Source of the DNA: Myxococcus flavus
GTDB taxonomy: Bacteria; Myxococcota; Myxococcia; Myxococcales; Myxococcaceae
NCBI RefSeq assembly: GCF_050038885.1
Contig: NZ_CP143624.1
Location: 3,162,001 to 3,226,000, forward strand
Direction of reading: 5' to 3'
DNA length: 64,000 bases
Shown: piece after piece, positions 9,719-17,916 of the stretch
Position numbering within the stretch: position 1 is the first letter of the stretch
Layout of the letters: the number at the start of each line of letters is the position of its first letter
Notes under the pieces: generated by a model
Database searches by the model: none
Told to the model about the DNA's origin: nothing
What the model saw: the letters and a program-made list of their open reading frames with translations, nothing else
Made by a program: the position numbers and the translations under genes

Positions 9719-10927
9719 TCAGGCTCCTTGTCCGTGACGGGGCGGTTGCCACGCGCCGGGCAGCACCTGCCCCAGCGCCTCCGCGTGGCCGCCGCCCCAC
9801 GAGGCCAGCCACAGCGCGCGCAGCTCACCGGCGGTGAAGTCCCCACCGCCGTGCTTCTCGAAGAAGTAGACGGCGCCCGCGGGCACCCACCGCCGCGTGG
9901 GCCGGGGCCGCCGCCGCACCATGTCCCAGCCCGACACCTCCTGCGGCCGGGGCACCAGCGCGGCGCGCAGCACCACGTGCGCGTCGAGACCTGGCAGCCG
10001 GCCCACGTAGCAGGGGGGTGTTCCGGCCACGCGCTCGAAGCCATCCGGCAGCCAGCCGCGCCGGAACTCCGCGGGCGTGGCCAGCACCAGGCGCAGGCCA
10101 CGCGTGGGCCGGGCCAGCGCGTCCGGCATGTCGAAGAGGCCCGGGGCCAGCGGCTCCACGTCCGACAGCCGGCGCCGTCCGCCCAGCCCCAGCGGGCCAC
10201 GCGGCGCCCCCTTCGCCGGGGCGGGCCACGCGCAGCGCACGCCGAGCGCCCACTCCTCCACCGCGAAGGGCCCCTCGCGCCGCGGGCGGGCGCGCAGCAA
10301 CTCCACCACGTCGCGCGAGTGGAGCATCGAGTCCTGCGACGCCTGCGTCTCCACGTCGATGGCCAGGTGGATGTCCGTGCGCGGCGCCAGGTCGTCCTCC
10401 TCCGGCGAGAGGGAGACGGGCGCGCCAGCCAGCCACGCCATCATCCTGGACTCCGGCCAGAACAGGGACGAGGCCAGGGGCTTGCCGCTCATGCTCCGGC
10501 GGGGGTGCCACAGCGCCTCCCGGGCCTCGTCCTCGTCCGGCCCCAGCGTCGCGGCGCCGCCAGGGTGGGGCTCCAACCGGACCACGCGCTCCACGCCCTG
10601 CTCGTCGAGCACGCGCACCGCGTCCGCGGGAGCGGGCCACATCCGGTGCTCCCGCGTGAAGGGCGACGTCCCCAGCGTGCGGCGCAGCGCGATGAAGCGC
10701 AGGAGCGCCACCGGCTCCGAGCGGTGCTCCCACGTCTCCGGGTCCAGGGGGCCGCCGTCGGCCGCCATGACGTCATGGCCCCACGCGGCGCGCAGGGCGC
10801 CCCGCACGGTGGTGGGCAGGGGCCACGGCAGGGAGTATCCCCGCCCCACCTCCGAGGTGTACCAGCCCCGGCCGTCCTTGGCCGACAGGCCGTCGCGCGG
10901 CAGCAGCGCGAAGCTCGCGTCACTCAT
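9719..10927 (-). CDS. cmr3: Type III-B Cas5-like subunit Cmr3
   Basis: A 402-residue Cas5-like RAMP that binds the 5' handle of the crRNA next to Cas10. The N-terminal GYSLPWPLPTTVRGALRAAWG segment (about residues 32-52) is a typical Cmr3 signature, and a VYFFEK motif occurs in the last quarter. ATG 10927 overlaps the cas10 TGA (ATGA). A much longer frame running to 11539 is antisense-like read-through in cas10 and is rejected. Confidence 0.92.
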   Translation of the reverse strand: MSDASFALLPRDGLSAKDGRGWYTSEVGRGYSLPWPLPTTVRGALRAAWGHDVMAADGGPLDPETWEHRSEPVALLRFIALRRTLGTSPFTREHRMWPAPADAVRVLDEQGVERVVRLEPHPGGAATLGPDEDEAREALWHPRRSMSGKPLASSLFWPESRMMAWLAGAPVSLSPEEDDLAPRTDIHLAIDVETQASQDSMLHSRDVVELLRARPRREGPFAVEEWALGVRCAWPAPAKGAPRGPLGLGGRRRLSDVEPLAPGLFDMPDALARPTRGLRLVLATPAEFRRGWLPDGFERVAGTPPCYVGRLPGLDAHVVLRAALVPRPQEVSGWDMVRRRPRPTRRWVPAGAVYFFEKHGGGDFTAGELRALWLASWGGGHAEALGQVLPGAWQPPRHGQGA

Positions 10928-12714
10928 CTCGCACCTCCCTTGTCCTTGGTTGAAGCGAGCCCCCGCCCGGCACGGTCGAAGGTGTCCGCGACCAGCAGCC
11001 GCGACGCCCAGCGCTCCAGGGCCTCCTGCGGCGACGCGTGGCCCGCGTCGCCGGTGGGCAGCTCGAGCCCCACGTCCGCTGGCGTGAGCGGCTCGAGCGC
11101 GCGGCCCGCCTCGGCCCTCGCGAGGATGCGTCCGGCCTCGTCCCGCAGCAGGCTGGCCAGCTCGGGCGCGGAGGCGCTGCCCTCGGGGAAGCGGCGCGCG
11201 AGGGCCGCCACCTCGTGGACCTTGCCCAGGGGGAGCGGCAGGGGGTCCTGCGTGAGCAGCGCCAGGTCCTTCTCCAGTTGCCCCACGGGGTCGGCGTCCC
11301 ACGGCGCGGTCCACAGCCGCTCCCTGCCGGAGTGCTTCGCCACGAGGATGGCCAGCGCGTTGCGCCCCGCCTTCTTCGCGGCGGTCTCCGCGCGGCGGCC
11401 CAGGTCCAGCAGCTCGCCCAGGCTCTCCAGGACGTGGCCGATGCCCAGCCCCACTGACAGCGTGGGCACGTCCGCGTCCGTGCCCGCGAGCGCGGCCTCC
11501 AGCGTGGCGCGGAAGGCGGCGGCGAGCGCCCGGGCGCACGCGGGCGCGTCCACGGGCGTGACGAAGGCGAGCACGTCGTCTCCGCCCGCGTAGACGAGCA
11601 CGCCCCGGTGCTCCACCTCGACGATGCGCTTCGCCTCCTGGGTGAAGCCCGCGAGCGCCCGGGAGACGTGCTGGTGCGCCGCGTGGCCGTCCGACCGCCG
11701 CGCGAGCGCCTCCAGCGCGCGGCCCATGCGGTCCCCATCAGCGACCAGGCAGGCCACGTAGGGGAAGGGCTCGGACTTCATGGCGTCGCGAAGGGGCTCC
11801 ACGTACTCGCGGCCGAAGCTCGCGGCGGCCCGCCGGGCGTCGGGCACGGCGTACTCCTCGAAGTACGGCTGCCAGCGCTCGGGGAGGAGCAGCTGGCCGT
11901 CGTAGGGGAAGGCCTCCACCCAGGGGCGTGACTTCGCGCTCACGGACTGGAATTCACGCGCCCTGCACGCGTCCGCGAGGCGGGTCAGGAGCACCGGGTG
12001 TCGCTCGCGCGCGGCCTGGAGCCAGGCCGCCAGCCCGATGGAGGGCACGGGCACGAACTGGCCGGGATTGCCGCCAGCGCGCTTGAGCACGCCGAGCGCG
12101 TCCAGTTCCTCGCGCAGACCGATGCGGAGGGCTCGCCAGAGGTCGCCCTGGTCGCGATCCCTGCGCAGCAGGGACGGACGCGCGCCGTCGAGGCTCGACT
12201 TGTGCGTGCCTTCCGGGGGCAACTGCTTCCACGGCGTGAACTCGCGCAGGCCGCGGCGGGCCTCCAGGGCGCGCTCAGATTCACGCAAGGCGTCGGCGTA
12301 GCCGTGGGGACGCTCCTCGATGGGAGCCCACGCGGCGTGGACCTCCAGGAAGGAGTCGAGCTGCTCCTCGGCCAGCGCACCCGCGCCTGGAATGAGGATG
12401 TCCTCGCACTTCTCGAGGACGCGCTGCCACTCCGCCCTGAGTAGCGACTTCGCGGCGTCCCTGGCGCGCCGGGCGACGTGCTCCGGCGCGGACTCCACCT
12501 GGGCGACGACCTTGTTCGCCACGCCGGTGCTCGTGTCGCTCACCTGGTCCGGGTGGGGGAAGATGAGCGTCGCCCCGGACTCCGTGAGGGCGCGCGCCAT
12601 GGCCCTGGCGAGCTTCGACAGGAGCTGGCTGCCGTACCAGAGGTCCCGCGTGCGGCGGGCCTGCGCGATGTAGCCCTGCACCGGGCCCACCTTGAGAACG
12701 ATGACATGCTTCAT
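10924..12714 (-). CDS. cas10: Cas10/Cmr2 with GGDD cyclase motif, no HD domain
   Basis: The 596-residue large subunit of the Cmr complex, normally a cyclic-oligoadenylate synthase switched on by target RNA. The first palm starts at once (MKHVIVLKVGPVQGYI), a second palm carries LVADGDRMG (about 323-331) and GGDD at 377-380. There is no N-terminal HD nuclease domain and no room for one: the frame above 12714 lies within cmr1. I see no Cys4 zinc finger between the palms. ATG 12714 is four bases after the cmr1 stop. Inference: this enzyme works by signalling, not DNA cutting, so a cOA receptor is needed. Confidence 0.93.
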   Translation of the reverse strand: MKHVIVLKVGPVQGYIAQARRTRDLWYGSQLLSKLARAMARALTESGATLIFPHPDQVSDTSTGVANKVVAQVESAPEHVARRARDAAKSLLRAEWQRVLEKCEDILIPGAGALAEEQLDSFLEVHAAWAPIEERPHGYADALRESERALEARRGLREFTPWKQLPPEGTHKSSLDGARPSLLRRDRDQGDLWRALRIGLREELDALGVLKRAGGNPGQFVPVPSIGLAAWLQAARERHPVLLTRLADACRAREFQSVSAKSRPWVEAFPYDGQLLLPERWQPYFEEYAVPDARRAAASFGREYVEPLRDAMKSEPFPYVACLVADGDRMGRALEALARRSDGHAAHQHVSRALAGFTQEAKRIVEVEHRGVLVYAGGDDVLAFVTPVDAPACARALAAAFRATLEAALAGTDADVPTLSVGLGIGHVLESLGELLDLGRRAETAAKKAGRNALAILVAKHSGRERLWTAPWDADPVGQLEKDLALLTQDPLPLPLGKVHEVAALARRFPEGSASAPELASLLRDEAGRILARAEAGRALEPLTPADVGLELPTGDAGHASPQEALERWASRLLVADTFDRAGRGLASTKDKGGAR

Positions 12715-12718
12715 GGGC

Positions 12719-14218
12719 TCACGCCTCCTGGGCACGGCGGGTTTCCTCCAGCCACCAGAAGAAGGCGTCACGGAGGTTGTCCGCGCGCTGGAGTGTCTGG
12801 AACAGGGGCTGGTCATCCTGGGCGCGGAAGCTGCGCTCGAAGGGCACCCGCGTTCGTGGGACCGCACCTCCCCGCTGCGTCATGACGACATGGCCACCGC
12901 TGGGCGTTCCTCGCTCCAGCCACAACGCGATGGGCTCGAAGCGGCCATCGGCGAGCGGGAGTGCCTTGACGATGAGCGGCGATGCGAGCCGGTCCATCAA
13001 CTTGCCCGAGCCGTCCAGCTCCCACTGGAGCTTGACGTCCTCAGGCTCCTTCGGCTGGTAGTTGGCCCCGTCCTCGCGCCGCTTCTGCTGGAATTGGAAG
13101 ACGATGGGCAACCCGAAGCCAGCGCGCGACCAGGCCGCCGTCGCCGAGTGCTGCGGACGCGGCGCGTGGACCTCGGGATAGGCCTTGCCCTCGGCCCTCG
13201 TGGCGAAGCCTCCACGACGGTCCTTACCCGCCGGCTGGGCGAAGCGGCGAATCTTGTCGGCCTCCGGCCAGTTGGAGCGGCCCGCTCGGTTCCCCTCTCC
13301 GGGTTTGCGCGCGACGCCCACCCTCTCGGCGCTCCCAGCGGGTGCCGGCTCGGTGCCCTGGCGGAACTCCCGCAGCCACCTGAGCGCGACCAGCCAGGCC
13401 TCACTCCCATCACGCAGCTTCGTGCCCGTGCTCCCCCGGAAGAGGCGCGCGCCCCGCAGCAGCGGCATGTCACACGCATCCGCCGCATGCTCAGGCGCGA
13501 GGAGCGGCACATCCCCGAACAGGCGCCGCAGGGCCGCCCGGTCCGAGGAGGCCGGGAGCCACTCCGCGGCGCCCGGGCCCGTGGACGCCAGGCACACCGA
13601 GCCACAGCCACGCCGGGACCGCGAACCGTAACCACCGAACAGAATCCACGCTCGCACCGCGTTGCGCACCTGCTCCATGTCCTCGCCCTCGGGGGCGGTG
13701 ACCTCCAGCGTGAACTGGAGGCCAGGGGACCATCGTGGGATGTCGACGTGCTCGTCCTTCCCCTTGCGCGCTGGCCACAGCGCATAGCCGGCCGTAGAGC
13801 CGAGGTTGACGGGCTTCGTGTCCTCCCCGGCGGGGCGAACATCCCGAACCCGCAGCTCCACCTGGGAGCGACAGGCGTGCGCCTCGGGCTCTCCCGGCGC
13901 CTTCCTCGCCCTCCCCATGCCTCCCCAGAGTGCGCGCTCCCGGCGCGCCAGGGGCTCCGAGCCCGCCGCGTCACGTTCGACGTACGCGTGTCCGTACAGC
14001 GCACGCCACCAGAAGCGCAGGTGCCCGCGCAGCGTGGGAACCCGGATGATGTCCACCGCGGGGAGGTGTGGGCTTCGCGCCACCGGCCCTCCGCCCAGGA
14101 TGGGCGTGAAGGTCTTCAGGGCCAGCGTGAAGGACGCCAGCTTCGGCCCCGTGGCGAAGCGCCGGCGCAAGTGGATGGCTTCGGAAGAAGGCGGTTCAGG
14201 CAGGTCCAGGGAGGACAT
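12719..14218 (-). CDS. cmr1: Type III-B RAMP protein Cmr1
   Basis: A 499-residue RAMP subunit located at the distal end of the Cmr complex. The N-terminal region has the family signature: DIIRVPTLRGHLRFWWRALY near residues 55-74, and a later glycine-rich ILFGGYGSRSRRGCGS loop (about 200-215). The ATG at 14218 is chosen because the family motif starts soon after; the longer frame to 14422 is read-through over the SAVED gene. A 49-bp gap separates it from the SAVED-protease gene upstream on the same strand. Confidence 0.92.
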   Translation of the reverse strand: MSSLDLPEPPSSEAIHLRRRFATGPKLASFTLALKTFTPILGGGPVARSPHLPAVDIIRVPTLRGHLRFWWRALYGHAYVERDAAGSEPLARRERALWGGMGRARKAPGEPEAHACRSQVELRVRDVRPAGEDTKPVNLGSTAGYALWPARKGKDEHVDIPRWSPGLQFTLEVTAPEGEDMEQVRNAVRAWILFGGYGSRSRRGCGSVCLASTGPGAAEWLPASSDRAALRRLFGDVPLLAPEHAADACDMPLLRGARLFRGSTGTKLRDGSEAWLVALRWLREFRQGTEPAPAGSAERVGVARKPGEGNRAGRSNWPEADKIRRFAQPAGKDRRGGFATRAEGKAYPEVHAPRPQHSATAAWSRAGFGLPIVFQFQQKRREDGANYQPKEPEDVKLQWELDGSGKLMDRLASPLIVKALPLADGRFEPIALWLERGTPSGGHVVMTQRGGAVPRTRVPFERSFRAQDDQPLFQTLQRADNLRDAFFWWLEETRRAQEA

Positions 14219-14267
14219 GGCGCTCCTCGAGCAGAAGGATGGGTGGGGAGAGACAAGACGCGGGCCG

Positions 14268-16097
14268 CTACCGGGCGCCCGGCCTCCGGGTGTCGAGCAG
14301 GGCCGGGAACTTGTCGAAGAGGCGCTCGAAGAGCAGCCGCACGCGGTCCTGGAGCTCGTCGCGAGGAGAGTCCTCCCACTCGCGGAGCGCCGCGAGCAGG
14401 TCCTCCACCCAGGCCCGGTCATTGTCCAGGCGCACGAGCCGGTGCCGGAAGTACAGCGCCAGCACCACCGGCTCTCGCGCGTCGCCCAGCTCCAGCCGGA
14501 CCCGCTGCTGGGTATAGCGCTCGTGCGGGTCGCGGAAGGACGGCAGCCCCACCAGCTCCACCGTCACCCGCTCCAGCTCGTCCCGCACCTCGGCCTCCGG
14601 TGCCCGCAGCGCGAGCACGGAGAAGCGGCAGACATGGAAGAGCCAGATGAGGTAGCGCCGCAGCCTGCGCTCGGCGAGCTCCTTCACCGGGTGCTCGGGC
14701 TCGAAGACGCGCAGGATCTCCAGCGAGTTCCAGATGATGGCCTCGAGCGTCTTGACCTGCCCGATGTCCGCCACGGCGCCGCCCTGCTTGGCCTTGCGCC
14801 ACGCCAACGCCACCTCCACGCCCACCGCGTCCGCGTCGTAGTCGGCCGCCTCTAGCACCAGCCCCACGCGGCCAATGCCCCGGTAATTGTAGGAGGTCAG
14901 CCCGGCCTGCTTGACGTGGAAGGCCTCGTGGATGAGGAAAAGGCGCAGGCATTCGTTCCAGTCCTCGGGGGGGCCCAACCGCTCGCGCAGCGCGCCGAGG
15001 CCCAGCAGCAGGTCCCAGCCGAACTTCCATCTCCCGCCGTGGTGGCGGAACAGCGGCGCGGAGGTGACGGCGGGCTCCTCGTCGATTTCGCTGCGCAGAT
15101 AGCTGTGCCCATCGATGTGCTCGACCAGGGGCTGCTGCTCCGGCGCCTTGAGCCAGGCGACCAGCTCCTTGTGAACGCGCCGGACCTCCTTGAGCACCCG
15201 CGTGGCCTTGAGCAGGTCCTCCGCCGTGGGCACCCGTGGCGTCACGACACGCTGCGCGCGGATGACATGGACCTCGTCATAGCGCGTGTGGTCAGCGCCA
15301 AGCTGGAGGAGCACCAGCGGGTGCTGGGTGGCCGGGTTGACTGCTCCGCCAAGCGCCGCCGCGAGGCTCCCGGGGGCATCCATGGCCAGAAACACGGACT
15401 CGGCGCCCTCCAGTCGCTCGTGCAGCGCATTCAGCACGTCGCGGAACTGCGTCACCGCCCGCGCGACCTGACCGGGGCGCTGCACGGACGTGGGAGACGG
15501 CCCCGTCACGGGACGGAGGCAGACAGTGGCCAGTACCGAGGACTCTGGCAGCACGGTCGAGATTCGCGAAAGGACGCTGTCCCGGATGACTCGCGTCACC
15601 TCGACGACAAGCACGACATGGCCCTTGCCGCCCTGCCTGCGCTCGGGGAGCCCCTCGACGTGGAAGAAATCTTCGGCTTCCGGAGCCACCGCGCGGTCGT
15701 GGCCCAGCGACCAGGCGCCATCCTGCGCCTGCTGGTAGACGCGAAGCGGGCGCCGAGGCAGGCGCGCCACCAGGTCGAACATGAGCGGCAGAGGCGCACA
15801 GCCGAAGAGGTGGATGGGCAGATGGTCGATGCCCAGCGCCTGTTCCCGCTCGAGCAACGCCGCCGAGAATCGCTCGTTCTCGCTGAAAGCCTCCTCCCAG
15901 TCCTGCGGGGAGAGGTCGCGAGCGCTCCGGGTCGGCTCATGCGGGTGCAACACCACGGAGGCCACGTCTCGATCTCCCTCGACCCCGCTCCGAATCAACG
16001 CGTTTCGCGCGGCGTCCTCGGAGACAGCGCGGTCCTGCTCGTAGCGCACGATGAGCGCACGGGTCCTCGGGGTGATGGGGATGTCCTCGCTCCGCAT
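14268..16097 (-). CDS. SAVED-domain protein fused to HExxH metalloprotease-like domain
   Basis: A 609-residue protein. Residues about 94-285 look like a SAVED (double CARF-like) sensor: HLFGCAPLPLMFDLV (96-110) and VFLAMDAPGSLAAALGGAVN (235-254) are the two typical loops, each followed by a strand, then VHVIR. Residues about 290-609 form a second domain with HEAFH (390-394) and, 21 residues on, LEAADYDADAVG (415-426), the spacing of an M48-like gluzincin with E416 or D419 as third zinc ligand. No membrane segment. ATG 16097 has an AGGAGAGG ribosome site. It heads the cmr operon, so I infer a protease switched on by the Cas10 second messenger. SAVED call likely; protease call from the motif only. 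Confidence 0.75.
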   Translation of the reverse strand: MRSEDIPITPRTRALIVRYEQDRAVSEDAARNALIRSGVEGDRDVASVVLHPHEPTRSARDLSPQDWEEAFSENERFSAALLEREQALGIDHLPIHLFGCAPLPLMFDLVARLPRRPLRVYQQAQDGAWSLGHDRAVAPEAEDFFHVEGLPERRQGGKGHVVLVVEVTRVIRDSVLSRISTVLPESSVLATVCLRPVTGPSPTSVQRPGQVARAVTQFRDVLNALHERLEGAESVFLAMDAPGSLAAALGGAVNPATQHPLVLLQLGADHTRYDEVHVIRAQRVVTPRVPTAEDLLKATRVLKEVRRVHKELVAWLKAPEQQPLVEHIDGHSYLRSEIDEEPAVTSAPLFRHHGGRWKFGWDLLLGLGALRERLGPPEDWNECLRLFLIHEAFHVKQAGLTSYNYRGIGRVGLVLEAADYDADAVGVEVALAWRKAKQGGAVADIGQVKTLEAIIWNSLEILRVFEPEHPVKELAERRLRRYLIWLFHVCRFSVLALRAPEAEVRDELERVTVELVGLPSFRDPHERYTQQRVRLELGDAREPVVLALYFRHRLVRLDNDRAWVEDLLAALREWEDSPRDELQDRVRLLFERLFDKFPALLDTRRPGAR

Positions 16098-16228
16098 GTC
16101 CTCTCCTGGAAATGGGCCTCGAAAGAGAGGACGCGAAAAGGGCATCGGAGCCATCGCGGCGCCCCGCGCTTTTTCGGAACATGGGGGATGGAGGTGGGGG
16201 GGCGAACCGACCCCAGGGACTTCTCCGT

Positions 16229-17086
16229 TCAGCGGCGGACGAGGCCCGCCACGCACTCACGGACTTCCACCAATGACGGCCGAGCCCCCGCGGATTTCGC
16301 CATCATTCGCCCCAGCAGACCGCGGAGCGACTCGGGGACCTCGTCTCCCAGCAACTGCAACGGTGGGGGCATCCGAAGGTGCCGGATCATCAACTCCGTC
16401 TGCGTCCCGCTCCCGAACGGCAAACGGCCCACGAGCAACAGGAACCCGAGAATGCCCAACGCATAGACATCCACCCGGGCATCCACGCGCTTGGCGTCAA
16501 GCCACTGCTCCGGGGCCATGAACTCCCAGGAGCCAAGGACGGCGGTCCCCGCGGTCGACACGGGCAGCGCCGAAGACGCCTCCGGCCCGGTGGACACTCG
16601 CTTGGCGAGTCCCAGGTCCGCCAGCTTGACGGTGATGCCCTCCTCGTCCATGCGCGCCACCAGGACGTTCGCGGGTTTCACGTCACGGTGGACCAGCCCC
16701 TGGGCGTGCAGCGCGCCCAGCGCCTCCGCGACCTGGGCGAGCACCTCCGCGCAAGCCCACACGGGAAGGCGCCCTCCCGCACGTGCGAGCGACTGCTCCA
16801 GGTCCGCCGGAAGCCATTCGAGGACGATGAAGGGCGGCCCCTCCGGTAGCAGACCCACCTCGAGTGCTCGCACCAGCCCAGGATGACGGAGGTCCCGCAG
16901 CGCCTGTCCCTCGTTGAGGAAGCGCGCCACCAACTCCGCATGGAGACAAGACGACGCGCTGAGCACCTTGATCGCCACCGGCGTGCCGTCCACGGCGTGC
17001 AGGCCTGAGTAGACATCGCTGAATGCGCCGATGGCCACCCGCCGCGTGATGACGTGCGCGCCGACCGGCGTCCCCCTGACCAGCAT
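16229..17086 (-). CDS. Small cytoplasmic serine/threonine protein kinase
   Basis: A 285-residue Hanks-type kinase with little else. Visible: VAIK lysine (K40), HRDVKPAN (133-140), DLG in place of DFG (157-159) and APEQ (191-194), all needed for catalysis. No transmembrane segment or sensor domain, so it is probably cytosolic and acts on a dedicated partner. The ATG at 17086 shares a base with the sigma-factor stop (TGATG); a TTG at 17089 is also possible. Coupled translation with the sigma factor suggests that it phosphorylates that factor or its regulator. The 131 bp downstream of it may hold a promoter for the SAVED-cmr genes; I see no clear one. Confidence 0.88.
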   Translation of the reverse strand: MLVRGTPVGAHVITRRVAIGAFSDVYSGLHAVDGTPVAIKVLSASSCLHAELVARFLNEGQALRDLRHPGLVRALEVGLLPEGPPFIVLEWLPADLEQSLARAGGRLPVWACAEVLAQVAEALGALHAQGLVHRDVKPANVLVARMDEEGITVKLADLGLAKRVSTGPEASSALPVSTAGTAVLGSWEFMAPEQWLDAKRVDARVDVYALGILGFLLLVGRLPFGSGTQTELMIRHLRMPPPLQLLGDEVPESLRGLLGRMMAKSAGARPSLVEVRECVAGLVRR

Positions 17087-17904
17087 CAATCCTCATCCGT
17101 CTCGAAGGGCACCGGGGGCCGCAATGCTTGCAGGCGTCCTGCCCAGAGCAGCAGCCCTTCCAGCTCAGGCGCACAGTCCGGGTATCCGGCAGCGAAGGCG
17201 ACCGGGTCCACGTCCGTCTCCGCCGCGAGCCGGCGAAGGTAGGCGAGGAAGGCGCTGTCCAAGCGGCTCTGCTTCACCACATCTTCGTCGCCATTCCCGG
17301 CGGCGCACTCGTCCTGGAGGCGCTGCTTGAGCGTGCCGACACCGCGCTGCATCAGCGACGCGACCGCGTCCTCTGATTTGCCCATCCGCAGAGCGATGTC
17401 CCTGAGGGAGAGACCATTCAGATAGTAGGACTTCACTGCATCGGATTGACTCCCGGACAGTTCGCTATAGATGCTCCGTATCAACCGCAGCGCCTCCTGC
17501 TGCTGAGACACGGCCTGACTGGGACTGCGCTGGAGTGCCGGGGCCTCCTGCGCTTCATCCGAGTCGAATGGCACCGCGCCTGATTCGTCGCGTTTCTGGC
17601 TCGTCGCGTGCCGAGCCACCTGGACCGCTTGGGAGATGACGACCCGCTTGAGCCACGTGCGCAGCTCCCCCTCCGTCTGCCCCTGAAAGGTGGAGAACTT
17701 CTGGAGCACCCGCAGAGACGCTAGCTGGGAGATGTCCGAGGGCCGTGTCCCGCCCGGGCCATATGGTTTCCCATGCTGCTTCGCATGCGCCTGGATGACG
17801 TCCTGGAAACGCGTCAGCAATTCCTCCAGCGCGTCCGAGTCCCCCTCCTTGGCCTGGCGAATCAGCTCTTCGACCGGAAGCTCCGACAGCTTCGGCTTTC
17901 TCAT
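17086..17904 (-). CDS. ECF-family RNA polymerase sigma factor with C-terminal extension
   Basis: A 272-residue protein. Residues about 12-95 are sigma-2-like, 130-195 contain sigma-4 with the helix-turn-helix SLRDIALRMGKSEDAVASL (about 167-185). About 75 residues follow (LDSAFLAYLRRLAAETDVDP...) that resemble the short conserved region preceding kinase domains in planctomycete-type STPK proteins. Such extended ECF factors are typically encoded beside Hanks kinases rather than anti-sigma factors, and kinase genes flank this one on both sides. I infer control by phosphorylation or proteolysis of the extension. No anti-sigma gene is present nearby. Confidence 0.85.
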   Translation of the reverse strand: MRKPKLSELPVEELIRQAKEGDSDALEELLTRFQDVIQAHAKQHGKPYGPGGTRPSDISQLASLRVLQKFSTFQGQTEGELRTWLKRVVISQAVQVARHATSQKRDESGAVPFDSDEAQEAPALQRSPSQAVSQQQEALRLIRSIYSELSGSQSDAVKSYYLNGLSLRDIALRMGKSEDAVASLMQRGVGTLKQRLQDECAAGNGDEDVVKQSRLDSAFLAYLRRLAAETDVDPVAFAAGYPDCAPELEGLLLWAGRLQALRPPVPFETDED

Positions 17905-17916
17905 GGAGACACGACT

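Noticed and set aside
9719..11539. 606-residue frame extending cmr3 upstream
   Set aside because: The extra part overlaps cas10 on the same strand and has no similarity; ATG 10927 fits ATGA coupling.
9728..11593. 621-residue plus-strand frame opposite cmr3/cas10
   Set aside because: Arginine/proline-rich shadow translation typical of high-GC antisense; real motifs are on the minus strand.
16155..16174. CGCGG/CCGCG stem followed by TTTTT on the plus strand between kinase and SAVED genes
   Set aside because: Short stem, and it points opposite to the transcription of all neighbouring genes.
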